Assembly: GCA_951799405.1 (NCBI GenBank)
Contig: OX637332.1
Location: forward strand, 30,170,832-30,234,831
Origin: Agapetus fuscipes
Taxonomy: Eukaryota > Arthropoda > Insecta > Trichoptera > Glossosomatidae
DNA length: 64,000 bases
Direction of reading: 5' to 3'
Under the pieces are notes generated by a model. The model had not been told where the DNA came from and did not search any database. It saw nothing but the letters and a program-made list of their open reading frames with translations. The translations under genes were made by a program, and so were the position numbers. Below, piece after piece: positions 28,301 to 34,719 of the stretch. The stretch's first letter is position 1; each line of letters opens with the position of its first letter.

Positions 28301-29829
28301 CCCCAATAGTCTTCAGCGGCAATCAGTTGAGTGATACGAAGAAAACGAAGCACATTAAATATTGTCTATTATTTAAAAAAAAGTTAAAGCTTACCAGTCT
28401 GATTGTGTTTCAATGCAATCTTCTACATTTTCTTGTTTAATTGTTTTTTGCAATTCTAATACCTTCCGTGGCAATAACAATTCGTTTTTTGATCCACAAA
28501 CTGCAGATTCATTAAATGGTTCATTTTCACTGCTCTTGTTTTTGCTTGTGCATTTTTTTAAATATTTCACCAGTTTTGCATTGGATTGAATGCATTTCTG
28601 TCTGAAATTTGACAGAGAGAGTAGCTGATTGGCACAAGACTGACAAATTTGTCTTGGAAGTCCATCCATTGGAGAAATCTGGAATCATGAGGTTGTGAAT
28701 TAAACTACATGACATTTTCTGTACAATAGTTTTGTTAGTTTAATATCTGTTAACTAATTCAAAGCCCTGCATTCAAATTCACTTGGGGGTGAAGTCTCGA
28801 GATATCTACTGATTATTTAAATAGTAGAAAGCAATAAAACGTGTGACTGCTTGAATACTTCTCATTTTTTTTTCAAAGCAAACATGTAGATTTAAACAAA
28901 AAAAATATTAAAAAAAAACAATGATAGCAGAAATAGCTCTGCTGGTAGAATCCTTGCATTCCATGCAGAGTTCTAGGATTTGATCCCTACCAAGGGTGTC
29001 TGAAATGATTTCCCGTTTTGGTGTTTATTTCAAAACCAAAATAAACTAGAATGTAAAAAAACTGTAGGTATGCCAGTTTATAGAACTTACACTTTATTAT
29101 ACATCAATGGATAAAAGTATATCACTTTTTACAGTATAGGTGTTCATTTTCATACCAAATCAGTTAGTCTACTATCTTCAACAGCTACAAATATATTGCA
29201 TCCCTTGAAGGAAGATTATTGTTGTGTTAGCGCGAACTTACACACGTCTGCTTGCAGGAATGCATGTAATATGAATCTTAAATGTAATAAAACTTATCAA
29301 CTTCTTCTTCTTCGTGTCAGCTTCACACCGTATTGGCCCAGTAACGAGCAATGTCTACAGCTCTTTGGTTTCCCGCAAAGAGATCATCCATGGAGCAGCT
29401 TGTCGGACAGAAGAGACAACACCGCAGGTGCTCCATAGTTTGCTGAGCTCCACACTCACATAGTGCAGAGTCCTCTCGTCCCAGAAATCCCCAGGTCAAC
29501 ATGTTGGCCCGGGCTCTTCCAGCATTGGTCCTCAATCTGTTCATAGATTTCCACACGGGCCACTCGAGGTTCTTTCCTGGAGGTAGGCTCTCTGCAGGCT
29601 GCACAAAGCTCTCCGGGCATTCCTCTAACTTATCAACTTAGATTATACATTTATTTATTCTTACCTCTAACCCAGCACACAACACAAACAGCTGTGAAAA
29701 GTTCCTCTCCATGCTGTCTTCAGAAAATATTGACAGCATATCGTTTGTATACGACAAACATGAACGACAAATAGTTGTGAAATCAAACTCATCTCTGTTT
29801 TCGATCTGATGTTCATTCCTTGACTCCAT
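16264..29829 (-). CDS. ZAD, AT-hook, nine-finger C2H2 zinc-finger protein (11 exons, about 505 aa)
   Basis: This entry covers the whole gene; exons are listed separately. Joined, the exons give 1518 nt and every junction keeps frame. The N-terminus is a ZAD domain (ICRSCL in exon 1, [19 protein letters not shown] in exon 2), which mediates dimerisation in arthropod zinc-finger proteins. An AT-hook core KRGRPKK follows in exon 4. Nine fingers then run from exon 5 to exon 11, with TGEKP-type linkers at some joints. The layout is that of a nuclear DNA-binding transcription regulator. I do not recognise a specific orthologue. Introns hold many repeats, a complete hAT transposon (last intron) and two splice-site-copying arrays (introns 8 and 9). 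The coding exons themselves look intact, so I judge the gene functional. Confidence 0.88.
16749..16929 (-). CDS. hAT transposase, exon 2 (C-terminus)
   Basis: The acceptor is TTTCTTTACAG|TACTCTG. Joining it to exon 1 restores [18 protein letters not shown], the conserved hAT dimerisation segment, then [11 protein letters not shown] and a tail ending in TAA. Without splicing, exon 1 would stop right after ERSFR. The match to the family consensus across the junction is strong evidence for the intron. Confidence 0.88.
16963..17486. repeat. Foldback element inside the hAT transposase intron
   Basis: Arms of about 200 bp are inverted copies (ATTGATTATTTTTCAATAAA and complement; ACATGGGTGTGGGATCTATT and complement). 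Each arm carries CCCGATGATGGAAGG...TTCCGAAAACG, a hammerhead-like core. The right side has an extra tail (CCACAGTGTTTCACAAAAAT). The 15-bp direct repeat AGTAAACATTTTAAA flanks the element. Half of it recurs at 31869-31998. Confidence 0.85.
17695..19871 (-). CDS. hAT transposase, exon 1
   Basis: From [10 protein letters not shown] the frame is open for 725 codons to the donor TTCAG|GTGAGA. An upstream in-frame Met at 19910 is possible, but MDIRKFF is the usual start for this family. The order is a TTF-type zinc finger ([27 protein letters not shown], about residues 125-165), then the RNase H-like catalytic core with [27 protein letters not shown] and [14 protein letters not shown]. Next come CETRWTEKY and the C-terminal [10 protein letters not shown] dimerisation motif. 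It resembles the ZMYM1/THAP-type '52 kDa repressor' hAT transposases often annotated as host proteins. With exon 2 the total is 785 aa with no stop or frameshift. The transposase cuts and pastes the element. Confidence 0.9.
20598..20769 (-). CDS. Zinc-finger gene exon 10
   Basis: The acceptor TTATTCACAG|GTTTCTAC is the innermost of four tandem copies. The exon completes finger 7 ([19 protein letters not shown]), encodes finger 8 ([20 protein letters not shown], ending AAH) and the Cys pair of finger 9 (ICHVCSK). The donor is AAAGG|GTCAGT, with C at position +3 like that of Rdl exon 6. Confidence 0.9.
20768..20836 (-). repeat. 4 x 17-bp tandem repeat of the exon 10 splice acceptor
   Basis: Four 17-bp units, on the gene strand TTTTCTTATTCACAGGT with small changes, lie directly at the start of exon 10. 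Each has its own pyrimidine-rich stretch and a CAG or TACAG acceptor. Confidence 0.9.
20890..21080 (+). repeat. Family A tail fused to a truncated SINE (family C)
   Basis: AATCTAAGTTGCCAAGAT is followed at 20927 by GACCGGTCCGTAGTCTAGTGG, the SINE C head. It then jumps to the SINE tail (CACCTCTGCGGCACTAC, GTCTCTGAAATCTAGGG). The SINE body is internally deleted. Confidence 0.65.
21209..21382 (-). CDS. Zinc-finger gene exon 9
   Basis: I chose the acceptor GCTCACAG|CTTTTCC because it gives finger 5 exact spacing ([21 protein letters not shown]). The AG eight bases further in would shorten the finger by three residues. The exon then encodes the TGEKP linker, finger 6 ([20 protein letters not shown]) and the first half of finger 7 ([11 protein letters not shown]). 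The donor is AAAG|GTGACG. GC content is high compared with the intron. Confidence 0.9.
21408..21940 (-). repeat. 10 x 52-bp minisatellite copying the exon 9 acceptor region
   Basis: About ten units of 52 bp end some 25 bases upstream of exon 9. On the gene strand each unit contains GCGCTCTTACGCTTACCGCT, then TACAGCGTATCCAGTTTTC. The true acceptor region reads GCGCTCTTCTGCTCACAGCT, then TTTCCAGTGTC. All three minus-strand frames stay open through the array, which creates long spurious ORFs. Confidence 0.9.
21940..22040 (-). repeat. Family A fragment
   Basis: GGTCGGCAAGAGTTGCAGGG, GTAGGTTCACATGCGG and GCAAGCGCGAA match family A, minus orientation. A shorter piece lies at about 22297-22330, followed by a (GAT)n run. 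Confidence 0.6.
22522..22644 (-). CDS. Zinc-finger gene exon 8
   Basis: The acceptor is TTTTTCAG|GAGAGAAG. The exon encodes the GEKPS linker, finger 4 ([20 protein letters not shown], then AIH), and the first half of finger 5 (YKCSFCSK). The donor is AAAG|GTATTT. Confidence 0.9.
22840..23005 (-). repeat. Family A fragment
   Basis: TTCAGGGAAGAATTGTTAAG, TACACATACAGCATTTG and TCTACTTGTGGATATGCAT align with family A. Confidence 0.55.
23160..23428. repeat. MITE (family F, copy 2)
   Basis: The inverted ends are CGCCACCTTAATGGTAAAAC and GTTTTACCTTTCAGGTG. The interior shares TTATTGGGTGTAACTTCTCA and TGCATTTATCTGAGAAACCC with 14590-14850 in the opposite orientation. Confidence 0.7.
23573..23675 (-). 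CDS. Zinc-finger gene exon 7
   Basis: The acceptor is TTTGTTTACAG|AAACACGC. The exon encodes finger 3, [20 protein letters not shown] then RTHT, with exact C-x2-C-x12-H-x3-H spacing. It ends in the first base of the linker Gly; the donor is ACAG|GTGAAG. Confidence 0.9.
23763..23838 (-). CDS. Zinc-finger gene exon 6
   Basis: The 76-nt exon (acceptor TTTAAAG|GTATG, donor CAAAG|GTTAGA) encodes [12 protein letters not shown] followed by an acidic linker ending SIPK. With the Cys pair of exon 5 it forms a finger whose last ligand is Cys after a single residue (H-x1-C). This is short for the class. Confidence 0.82.
23878..24300. repeat. Head-to-head inverted pair of family A repeats
   Basis: A minus copy (23878-24090) meets a plus copy (24080-24300) at the palindromic GCTTAGATTTAGATCTAAGTTG. 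Together they form a hairpin of about 420 bp. Confidence 0.75.
24408..24520. repeat. MITE fragment (family D)
   Basis: GTGTTATTCACACACAGTAA, ATCCATGGC, GAAAATTTTC-like and GATCAACTGTGG blocks match family D. Confidence 0.5.
24681..24787 (-). CDS. Zinc-finger gene exon 5
   Basis: The acceptor GCTTCTAG|GATTCTTTC and donor AAAAAA|GTAAGT frame a 107-nt exon. It encodes finger 1 ([20 protein letters not shown], then NIH) and the Cys pair of finger 2 (FSCKSCKKK). The A-run at its end splits a Lys codon completed by the first G of exon 6. It is easy to miss because a longer plus-strand ORF covers it. Confidence 0.87.
24790..25960. other. Zinc-finger intron 4, no feature recognised
   Basis: AT-rich intron sequence. 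I found no exon, RNA gene or clear repeat between the exon 5 acceptor and the element near 25960. Confidence 0.5.
25961..26535. repeat. Possible foldback/MITE carrying a LINE fragment
   Basis: GACGGTTAAAAGGAAGT near 25961 and GGAAGTAGGGCA near 26136 have inverted partners in TGCCCTACTTCCTATTAACCG at about 26514-26534. This suggests an element with complex inverted ends. Confidence 0.4.
25985..26125 (-). mobile_element. LINE C-terminal fragment
   Basis: On the minus strand it encodes [20 protein letters not shown], then [15 protein letters not shown]. This is the GRPR...DR..W tail of RTE/Jockey-like LINE proteins. Only about 45 codons remain. Confidence 0.65.
26690..26940 (-). repeat. Family A repeat, nearly full length
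   Basis: It runs from CTTATAGGTTGGTATGAGGC to a run of ATTATAGATT. It abuts the donor of zinc-finger exon 4: the first intron base is at 26941. Confidence 0.75.
26942..27031 (-). CDS. Zinc-finger gene exon 4 (AT-hook)
   Basis: The acceptor is ATTTTAAG|ATATCACG and the donor AAAAG|GTATCT. The 90-nt exon encodes [20 protein letters not shown], then [18 protein letters not shown] is a canonical AT-hook that binds the minor groove of AT-rich DNA. Confidence 0.85.
27112..27199 (-). CDS. Zinc-finger gene exon 3
   Basis: The acceptor is AATTTTAG|TGCAGACG and the donor CTTAAG|GTATTG. The exon encodes an acidic linker, [20 protein letters not shown] then SESKAVTLK. It has no recognisable domain. The phase fits exons 2 and 4. 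Confidence 0.8.
27638..28172. repeat. About 500-bp interspersed repeat, copy 2
   Basis: It is the partner of 5585-6070, with the same start (TTATCCAGC) and end (GGCATCCTGGAGGTTAATG). It has extra internal bases relative to copy 1. Confidence 0.75.
28185..28320 (+). mobile_element. Probable LINE tail fragment
   Basis: The frame reads RGRPKKTK, stop, [18 protein letters not shown], which resembles the GRPKKTW...GL...A.DR tail of LINE proteins with a stop. It is attached to the end of the 500-bp repeat, so that repeat could be its companion sequence. Confidence 0.45.
28395..28678 (-). CDS. Zinc-finger gene exon 2 (second half of ZAD)
   Basis: The acceptor is GATTCCAG|ATTTCTCC and the donor GACTG|GTAAGC. 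The exon encodes [20 protein letters not shown], then [16 protein letters not shown], the second Cys pair and helix of the ZAD domain. A Lys/Ser/Glu-rich linker ending ETQSD follows. Confidence 0.9.
28925..28998 (+). repeat. tRNA-derived SINE head or tRNA relic
   Basis: TAGCTCTGCTGGTAGAATCC resembles an A box with D-arm. GGATTTGATCCCTAC resembles a weak B box about 35 bases later. Mismatches in the arms argue against a working tRNA. Confidence 0.5.
29110..29310 (-). repeat. Family A repeat, interrupted
   Basis: It keeps the TTTACAGTATAGGTGTTCAT end and the GCGCGAACTTACACACGTCT and CTTGCAGGAATGCATGTAAT blocks. The middle third is missing. Confidence 0.6.
29310..29632 (-). mobile_element. LINE C-terminal fragment (RTE/Jockey-like)
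   Basis: The minus-strand frame encodes [40 protein letters not shown] and EHLRCCLFC. This is the CCHC-like LNRLRxGxGR...CDCG..QTM.HLL tail known from LINE polyproteins. It lies in intron 1 of the zinc-finger gene, just downstream of exon 1. Confidence 0.8.
29665..29829 (-). CDS. Zinc-finger gene exon 1 (start, first half of ZAD)
   Basis: The ATG at 29829 begins [20 protein letters not shown], then [18 protein letters not shown] and [12 protein letters not shown]. The donor is TTAGAG|GTAAGA. The first ZAD Cys pair CRSC is here and the second is in exon 2. The Met is the only one upstream of the Cys pair in this frame near a plausible promoter. Confidence 0.9.
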
Positions 29830-30232
29830 CGTTGAAATTCTTTGTTTATTTCACAAGTTAGGTTATAATTTACAAAATCCTTACGTTACTAGAAATAACC
29901 TCAAAATTTAAAATCAAGAATAATCACTTGATTTTGATATCATTATGTACGTTACAACAATGATACACCTTAAAATAATAGAACCGAAACTTGCAGGTAA
30001 ATCATTTTGACAATATTGTTGGCATATGATGCGATGGACTTTGTCGTTTTTCAAGGCGATACAAATGTTTTATTACGTTTTAAACAAATTGTTTGGATTT
30101 CTATCCGGAGGCAAAGTTTTAGATGATTATGAGATTTATTTAACGAAAAATTGATTAAAAATACCGGTTATTATAGTTTATTTGACAGGAGGCGAGACTT
30201 TTTCTTCTTTTTTTTGCTTTACAACGCGAAAT

Positions 30233-30328
30233 ATGGAAGCGCCAGTCCCAGTAATCGTCTCCAAAAAAGAGTCATCTATGATTCGCACTACAAAGTCGGC
30301 AATACAGAGCGCTGCTTATCAACTATTG
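30233..30328 (+). CDS. Candidate first exon of a divergent gene (weak)
   Basis: An ATG opens MEAPVPVIVSKKESSMIRTT, then KSAIQSAAYQLL, followed by TTG|GTGTGT. It sits about 400 bases from the zinc-finger gene start in head-to-head orientation, as a shared promoter would place it. The peptide looks protein-like, but I recognise no family. I found no continuing exon on the plus strand, so this may be chance. Confidence 0.25.
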
Positions 30329-30669
30329 GTGTGTAACCTTTTCTTACACATAAACATAGATAAGTATACATAAATAAACGAATGATCATTAGGGAGCTGT
30401 GAAATAAAATTATTAAATTATTAATAATTATATTTATAATTAATTAATTTTAATTAAATTAATTATTATTTAGATATTAATTATAAGTATAATTATTAAT
30501 AATTTAATAATTTTATATTAAATATTTTATTATACATTACGATGATTAAAAAATAAAATTTGGCTTTTGCTGCATTGTAAATCGTCAAAACGTATTTTTA
30601 CAGGAAGAAAATAATTTTTCAAACTGTTTCTTTAAAGAAGTGATGGGAAATAATTTTGTAATTTTAATA

Positions 30670-31862
30670 CTTTTCAGTCCTGTTTTCAGTACCTACATCC
30701 ATACTTTTCAGCCTTTTTACTAGTAGGTAGGTATATAATAATAATATAAGGATGATTTATTTGGAGAGCGCTGTTTTTGTGTGTATCACACCTCAAGAGC
30801 CCTCTGCGAGCTTGGTCGTCACTGTAGAAAGCGCCAATTCTCAAGCAAGACCCAGTTGTTGTAAGGTTGGATGGACCTTTCAGTGACCGGTCTTTGGTAA
30901 AGGTTTATGAATTTTTAAACTCAGCGAAGAGCACGTTCTAAATATAAATGGTATATTTTTGTGCTCCGCCGGGATCCAAATCCACAACCTTCCACTTACG
31001 AGTCCGAAGTGTTGCCACTGGACTACGGACCGGTCCAAGTTTTTTCCAAATGTTTCCATACTTTCAGTATTGTTTTCAGTACATCCATATTTTTCAGCTT
31101 TTTTACCATCAGATATAATATGTATCCATACGTCTTTCCAGTATTGTTTTCAGTACATCCATATTTTTCAGCTTTTTTACCATCAGATATAATATGTATC
31201 CATACGTCTTTCCAGTATTGTTTTCAGTACATCCATATTTTTCAGCTTTTTTACCATCAGATATAATATGTATCCATACGTCTTTCCAGTATTGTTTTCA
31301 GTACATCCATATTTTTCAGCTTTTTTACCATCAGATATAATATGTATCCATACGTCTTTCCAGTATTGTTTTCAGTACATCCATATTTTTCAGCTTTTTT
31401 ACCATCAGATATAATATGTATCCATACGTCTTTCCAGTATTGTTTTCAGTACATCCATATTTTTCAGCTTTTTTACCATCAGATATAATATGTATCCATA
31501 CGTCTTTCCAGTATTGTTTTTAGAATATTCATACTTATTGCCTTTTTACCAGTACAACAATACTGAAAGTATGTTTCCATACTTTCAGTATTGTTTTCAG
31601 TACATCCATATTTTTCAGCTTTTTTACCATCATATATATGTATCCATACGTCTTTCCAGTCTTGCTTTTATAATATTCATACTTTTTGCCTTTATACCAG
31701 TAGGTATATGTTTCCATACTTTCAGTCTTGTTTCCAGTACATCCATACTTTTCAGTCTTTTTACCAGCTGATATATTATGGATCCATACGTCTTTACAGT
31801 CTTGTTTTTAGAATATTCATACTTTTTGCCTTTTTACCAGTAGGTATATGTTTTTATTTGTA
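30670..31862 (+). repeat. 74-bp satellite array, interrupted by a SINE
   Basis: Unit: TTTCCAGTATTGTTTTCAGT, ACATCCATATTTTTCAGCTT, TTTTACCATCAGATATAATA, TGTATCCATACGTC. About six near-identical units lie at 31041-31520, then diverged units to 31862. One diverged unit at about 30670-30735 lies left of the SINE at 30745-31040. Confidence 0.85.
30745..31040 (-). repeat. tRNA-derived SINE (family C)
   Basis: Minus orientation. The head ACCGGTCCGTAGTCCAGTGG is at the right end and GACGACCAAGCTCGCAG lies near the left. It splits the 74-bp array. Confidence 0.75.
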
Positions 31863-31864
31863 AT

Positions 31865-31998
31865 AAATATTTGTAACATACTCAAAAACAATAAAAGTGG
31901 AATAAAACAAAGTTTTTAATTTCTTTTATTTTTTATGGAAAAATAATCAATTTTTTAAAATGAATTTCCACAGTGTTTCACAAAAATCTTTTCAAAAT
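31865..31998 (+). repeat. Half copy of the foldback element seen in the hAT intron
   Basis: It matches 17348-17484 closely, including the tail CCACAGTGTTTCACAAAAAT. It begins just after where the hammerhead-like core would be, so this is a truncated copy. Confidence 0.8.
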
Positions 31999-32345
31999 TT
32001 ACATTGGCTTCGTTTCCCGGAGAGGGTGGTCTACCGTGTTTGTCTGATGGTATATAAAGCCATCAATGGCTTGGCTCCACCTTATCTGACTGACATGATT
32101 TCGCCTGTTGAGATGGATGTGAGGAGGCAGACACTCAATTCAGTTCAGCCGCGCCGTCAGATGTGCACAACTTTCGGAGACCGTGCTTTCCGTGTTGCGA
32201 GTCCAGTGGAGCGGAACAGACTGCCACCCGGAGTGAAGAGCTTCTAATCCGTGGGTTTATTTCGTGGAGCACTCAAGACACACCTTTTTAAAAAGTCTTT
32301 TCCGTGATCGGAAAGGCTCCTTGACGGAGATCTACGTATTATCAT
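31990..32345 (+). mobile_element. LINE 3' end (CR1/L2-like)
   Basis: The frame reads LHWLRFPERVVYRVCLMVYK, AINGLAPPYLTDMIS, FGDRAFRVASPVERNRLP, stop, then GALKTHLFKKSFP. This is the LHWLPV...YKA..GLAP...GDRAF tail of CR1/L2-type LINEs. It directly follows the foldback fragment. Confidence 0.8.
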
Positions 32346-32369
32346 TTGTAGTTTAAAATATTATAGATA

Positions 32370-32953
32370 ATCCTTAGGGCCTGTTGCAACAACTCACAGT
32401 CAATATTTGATTGACACGTCAAATGTGATTCTGCTTAATTCATCAAGCTTAATTCTGGTAAGGACCTCTGTTAAATGACCGGTTTGACCGGTCCGTAGTC
32501 CAGTGGTAACACTTCGGACTCGTAAACAGAGTTTGTGGGTTCGAGCACCGGTGAAGCGCAAACAAAAAAAATTCAAATATGCTCTTCGCTGGGTTGGAAA
32601 ATTCATAAAACCTTTACCAAACACCGGTCACTAAAGGTCCATCCAGCCTTACAGCAACAAGGTCTTGTTTGAGTATTGACGCTTTGTGGCGACGACCAAG
32701 CTCGTAAACACCTCTGCGGCACTAAAATAAGTGTCATCGACTCCTAGAGTCTTCGAAATCTAAGGAGTCTCCCGCACATGATTTCTTAAAAAAAATCTCG
32801 GAAGTGGGTAAAAATATGATGGAATTTGAGCACGAAATATGATGTACATCAGCTGACTTACGTATATGCAACCATTTTTTTTATTTGAAAGGGAGAAATC
32901 CCACTTAGTTTAGATTTTGTCTAATTGGAGTTTGGTGCGACAGGCCCTAAGAT
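32370..32953. repeat. MITE (family E), split by a SINE
   Basis: The left part is 32370-32477 and the right part about 32800-32953. The ends TTAGGGCCTGTTGCAAC and GGTGCGACAGGCCCTAA are inverted. The intact copy at 53989-54230 lacks the SINE. Confidence 0.75.
32478..32800 (+). repeat. tRNA-derived SINE (family C), full length
   Basis: The A box TAGTCCAGTGG and B box GGTTCGAGCAC are present. The body contains ATGCTCTTCGCTGGG and GCGACGACCAAGCTCG. The tail GGAGTCTCCCGCACATGATT ends in an A-run. Confidence 0.8.
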
Positions 32954-32999
32954 CACTTACCTCATTCTCAGATCATTTTGCATTGCAGCGAATAACCTT

Positions 33000-33292
33000 A
33001 GGATGATTTATTTGTTGAGCGCTGTTTTTGTGTGTATCACACCTCAAGAGCCCTCTGCGAGCTCGGTCGTCGCTGTAGAAAGCGCCAATTCTCAAGCAAG
33101 ACCCAGTTGTTGTAAGGTTGGATGGACCTTTCAGTGACCGGTCTTTGGTATAGATTCATGAATTTTTCAACCCAGCGAAGAACACATTTAGAAATATAAA
33201 TGGTATATTTTGTGCTCAGCCAGGGTTCGAATCCACAACCTTCCATTTACGAGTCCGAAGTGTTGCCACTGGACTACGGACCGGTCCAAGAA
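33000..33292 (-). repeat. tRNA-derived SINE (family C)
   Basis: Minus orientation, head at the right end, GGTTCGAATCC-like B box (complement near 33225). It abuts the 5S-like sequence. Confidence 0.75.
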
Positions 33293-33294
33293 AT

Positions 33295-33659
33295 GCCAAC
33301 AACACGCGGTGTACCTACCTAGCGGTCACCCATCCAAGTAGCATCCGCACCCAATGCTGCTTAGCTTCGGTGATCTGTACCCCCAGTACGAGTTTCAAAA
33401 CTTGAGTAATGTTAAGTTTACGGCAATTATTAAAGAGTGATTTCCCACAAAATCTGCCGTTTGTGTTTGTTTGAAACTTGATTTTCTTCATCACTGTAAC
33501 TCTTTTGCTAAGACCATAAAGTGTAAGAAACAAAAACGGCAGATTTCGGGAGAAATCACTCTTTAATATTTTCCGTAAACTTTACTTTTCTCAAGTTTTG
33601 CAACTCGTACTAAGGGTACTGATGAGAACCGGTGCTTTCAACATGGTAACGACGTTAGC
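33295..33659 (-). pseudogene. 5S rRNA pseudogene split by a MITE
   Basis: Minus strand. The 5' part (33659-33619) reads GCTAACGTCGTTACC, ATGTTGAAAGCACCGG, TTCTCATCAG. The 3' part (33377-33295) reads GATCACCGAAGCTAAGCAGC, ATTGGGTGCGGATG, TACTTGGATGGGTGACCGC and ACACCGCGTGTTGTTGGC. Together they span a whole 5S rRNA with the internal promoter boxes. A 241-bp insertion and some substitutions make it non-functional. Confidence 0.88.
33378..33618. mobile_element. 241-bp foldback MITE (family B, copy 2)
   Basis: The inverted ends are TACCCCCAGTACGAG and its partner in CTCGTACTAAGGGTA. The target duplication is CTG (33375-33377 and 33619-33621), which is CAG on the 5S strand. It is the same family and target class as 5342-5581. 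Confidence 0.9.
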
Positions 33660-34019
33660 GAAAGGGACGATGTGAATGAAAAGTCATTGTAATTGTTATA
33701 TAATAGGTATATTTAACTCTTATTATATTTTTAGTACAGTTGTTATGCATTGTTTCATTTCATGCCCATTCTTATCGTTAGTTCACAGTGTTCGTTAGGT
33801 CACTGGACTACGCGTGACGTCGCTAAGCTTATGAATTTAGAATATTTGACTGTGTCCGTCCGTGAGCACCCCTCGTCCTAACGTCTTCGTCTTCTAAAAC
33901 AAACGTCGAGGAATCCTGTCTGTGTTTGAGTCTTAGCCCTATCGTTTAGTTACAACTACAGCTTACAACACTAGCATTATTCTAATGTTTATTTTGAATG
34001 CACTCCGACCCAAGCAAAC

Positions 34020-34715
34020 AACATTGCGATAATTCTTGACCTTCGTGTAAACTAAAAAAAAAAATCCATACAATTTTTTGTTTGTGTACGCGATGATTGA
34101 GTATATTCGCGATATTTTATACTCGCAGTTTTATAACATGAGTATAAAATATTGCATTATTACTTAACCTTCGTGTAAACTGAAAAAACATTTCATACAA
34201 CCTTTTGCTTGTGTACGCGATGATTGAGAATATGTTTTATACTCGCAGTTTTATACCACGAGTATAATATACTGCATTTATACTAAACAATCTCGTAAAC
34301 TGAAAGAAATGTGAAAAAACTGTGTCGTTTCTCCAATAATTGTTTCTTTTTGTTGATACAATGATTGAGTATATTTGCAATGTTTTGTACTCGCAGTTTT
34401 ATACCGCGATTGTAAAATAACGCGTTAGTACTCAATCTTTTTGTATATTGAAAAAAAATGTACAAAACTGTGTTGTATCTTTCATACATTGTTTGTTTAA
34501 GCGATGGTTGAGTATATTTGCAACGTTGTATACTCACGGTTGTATACCACGAGTATAAAATATCGCGTTAATACTGTACCATCTCGTTAACTGAAAAAAT
34601 GTACAAATATTACAACATTCATTACAAGTACTGTTCAATCCTAAAAAAAAAAAATCGTTTGTAGTTCACGCGATGGTTGATTATTTCTGCAATAGTGTAC
34701 ACTCGAGGTAAAAGT
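34020..34715. repeat. Diverged tandem repeat with inverted TATACTCG/CGAGTATA arms
   Basis: About five units share GCGATGATTGAGTATAT, TACTCGCAGTTTTATACC, ACGAGTATAAAATAT and TCTCGTAAACTGAAA. Spacing is variable, roughly 115-165 bp. Each unit can form a short hairpin. Confidence 0.7.
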
Positions 34716-34719
34716 CAGT

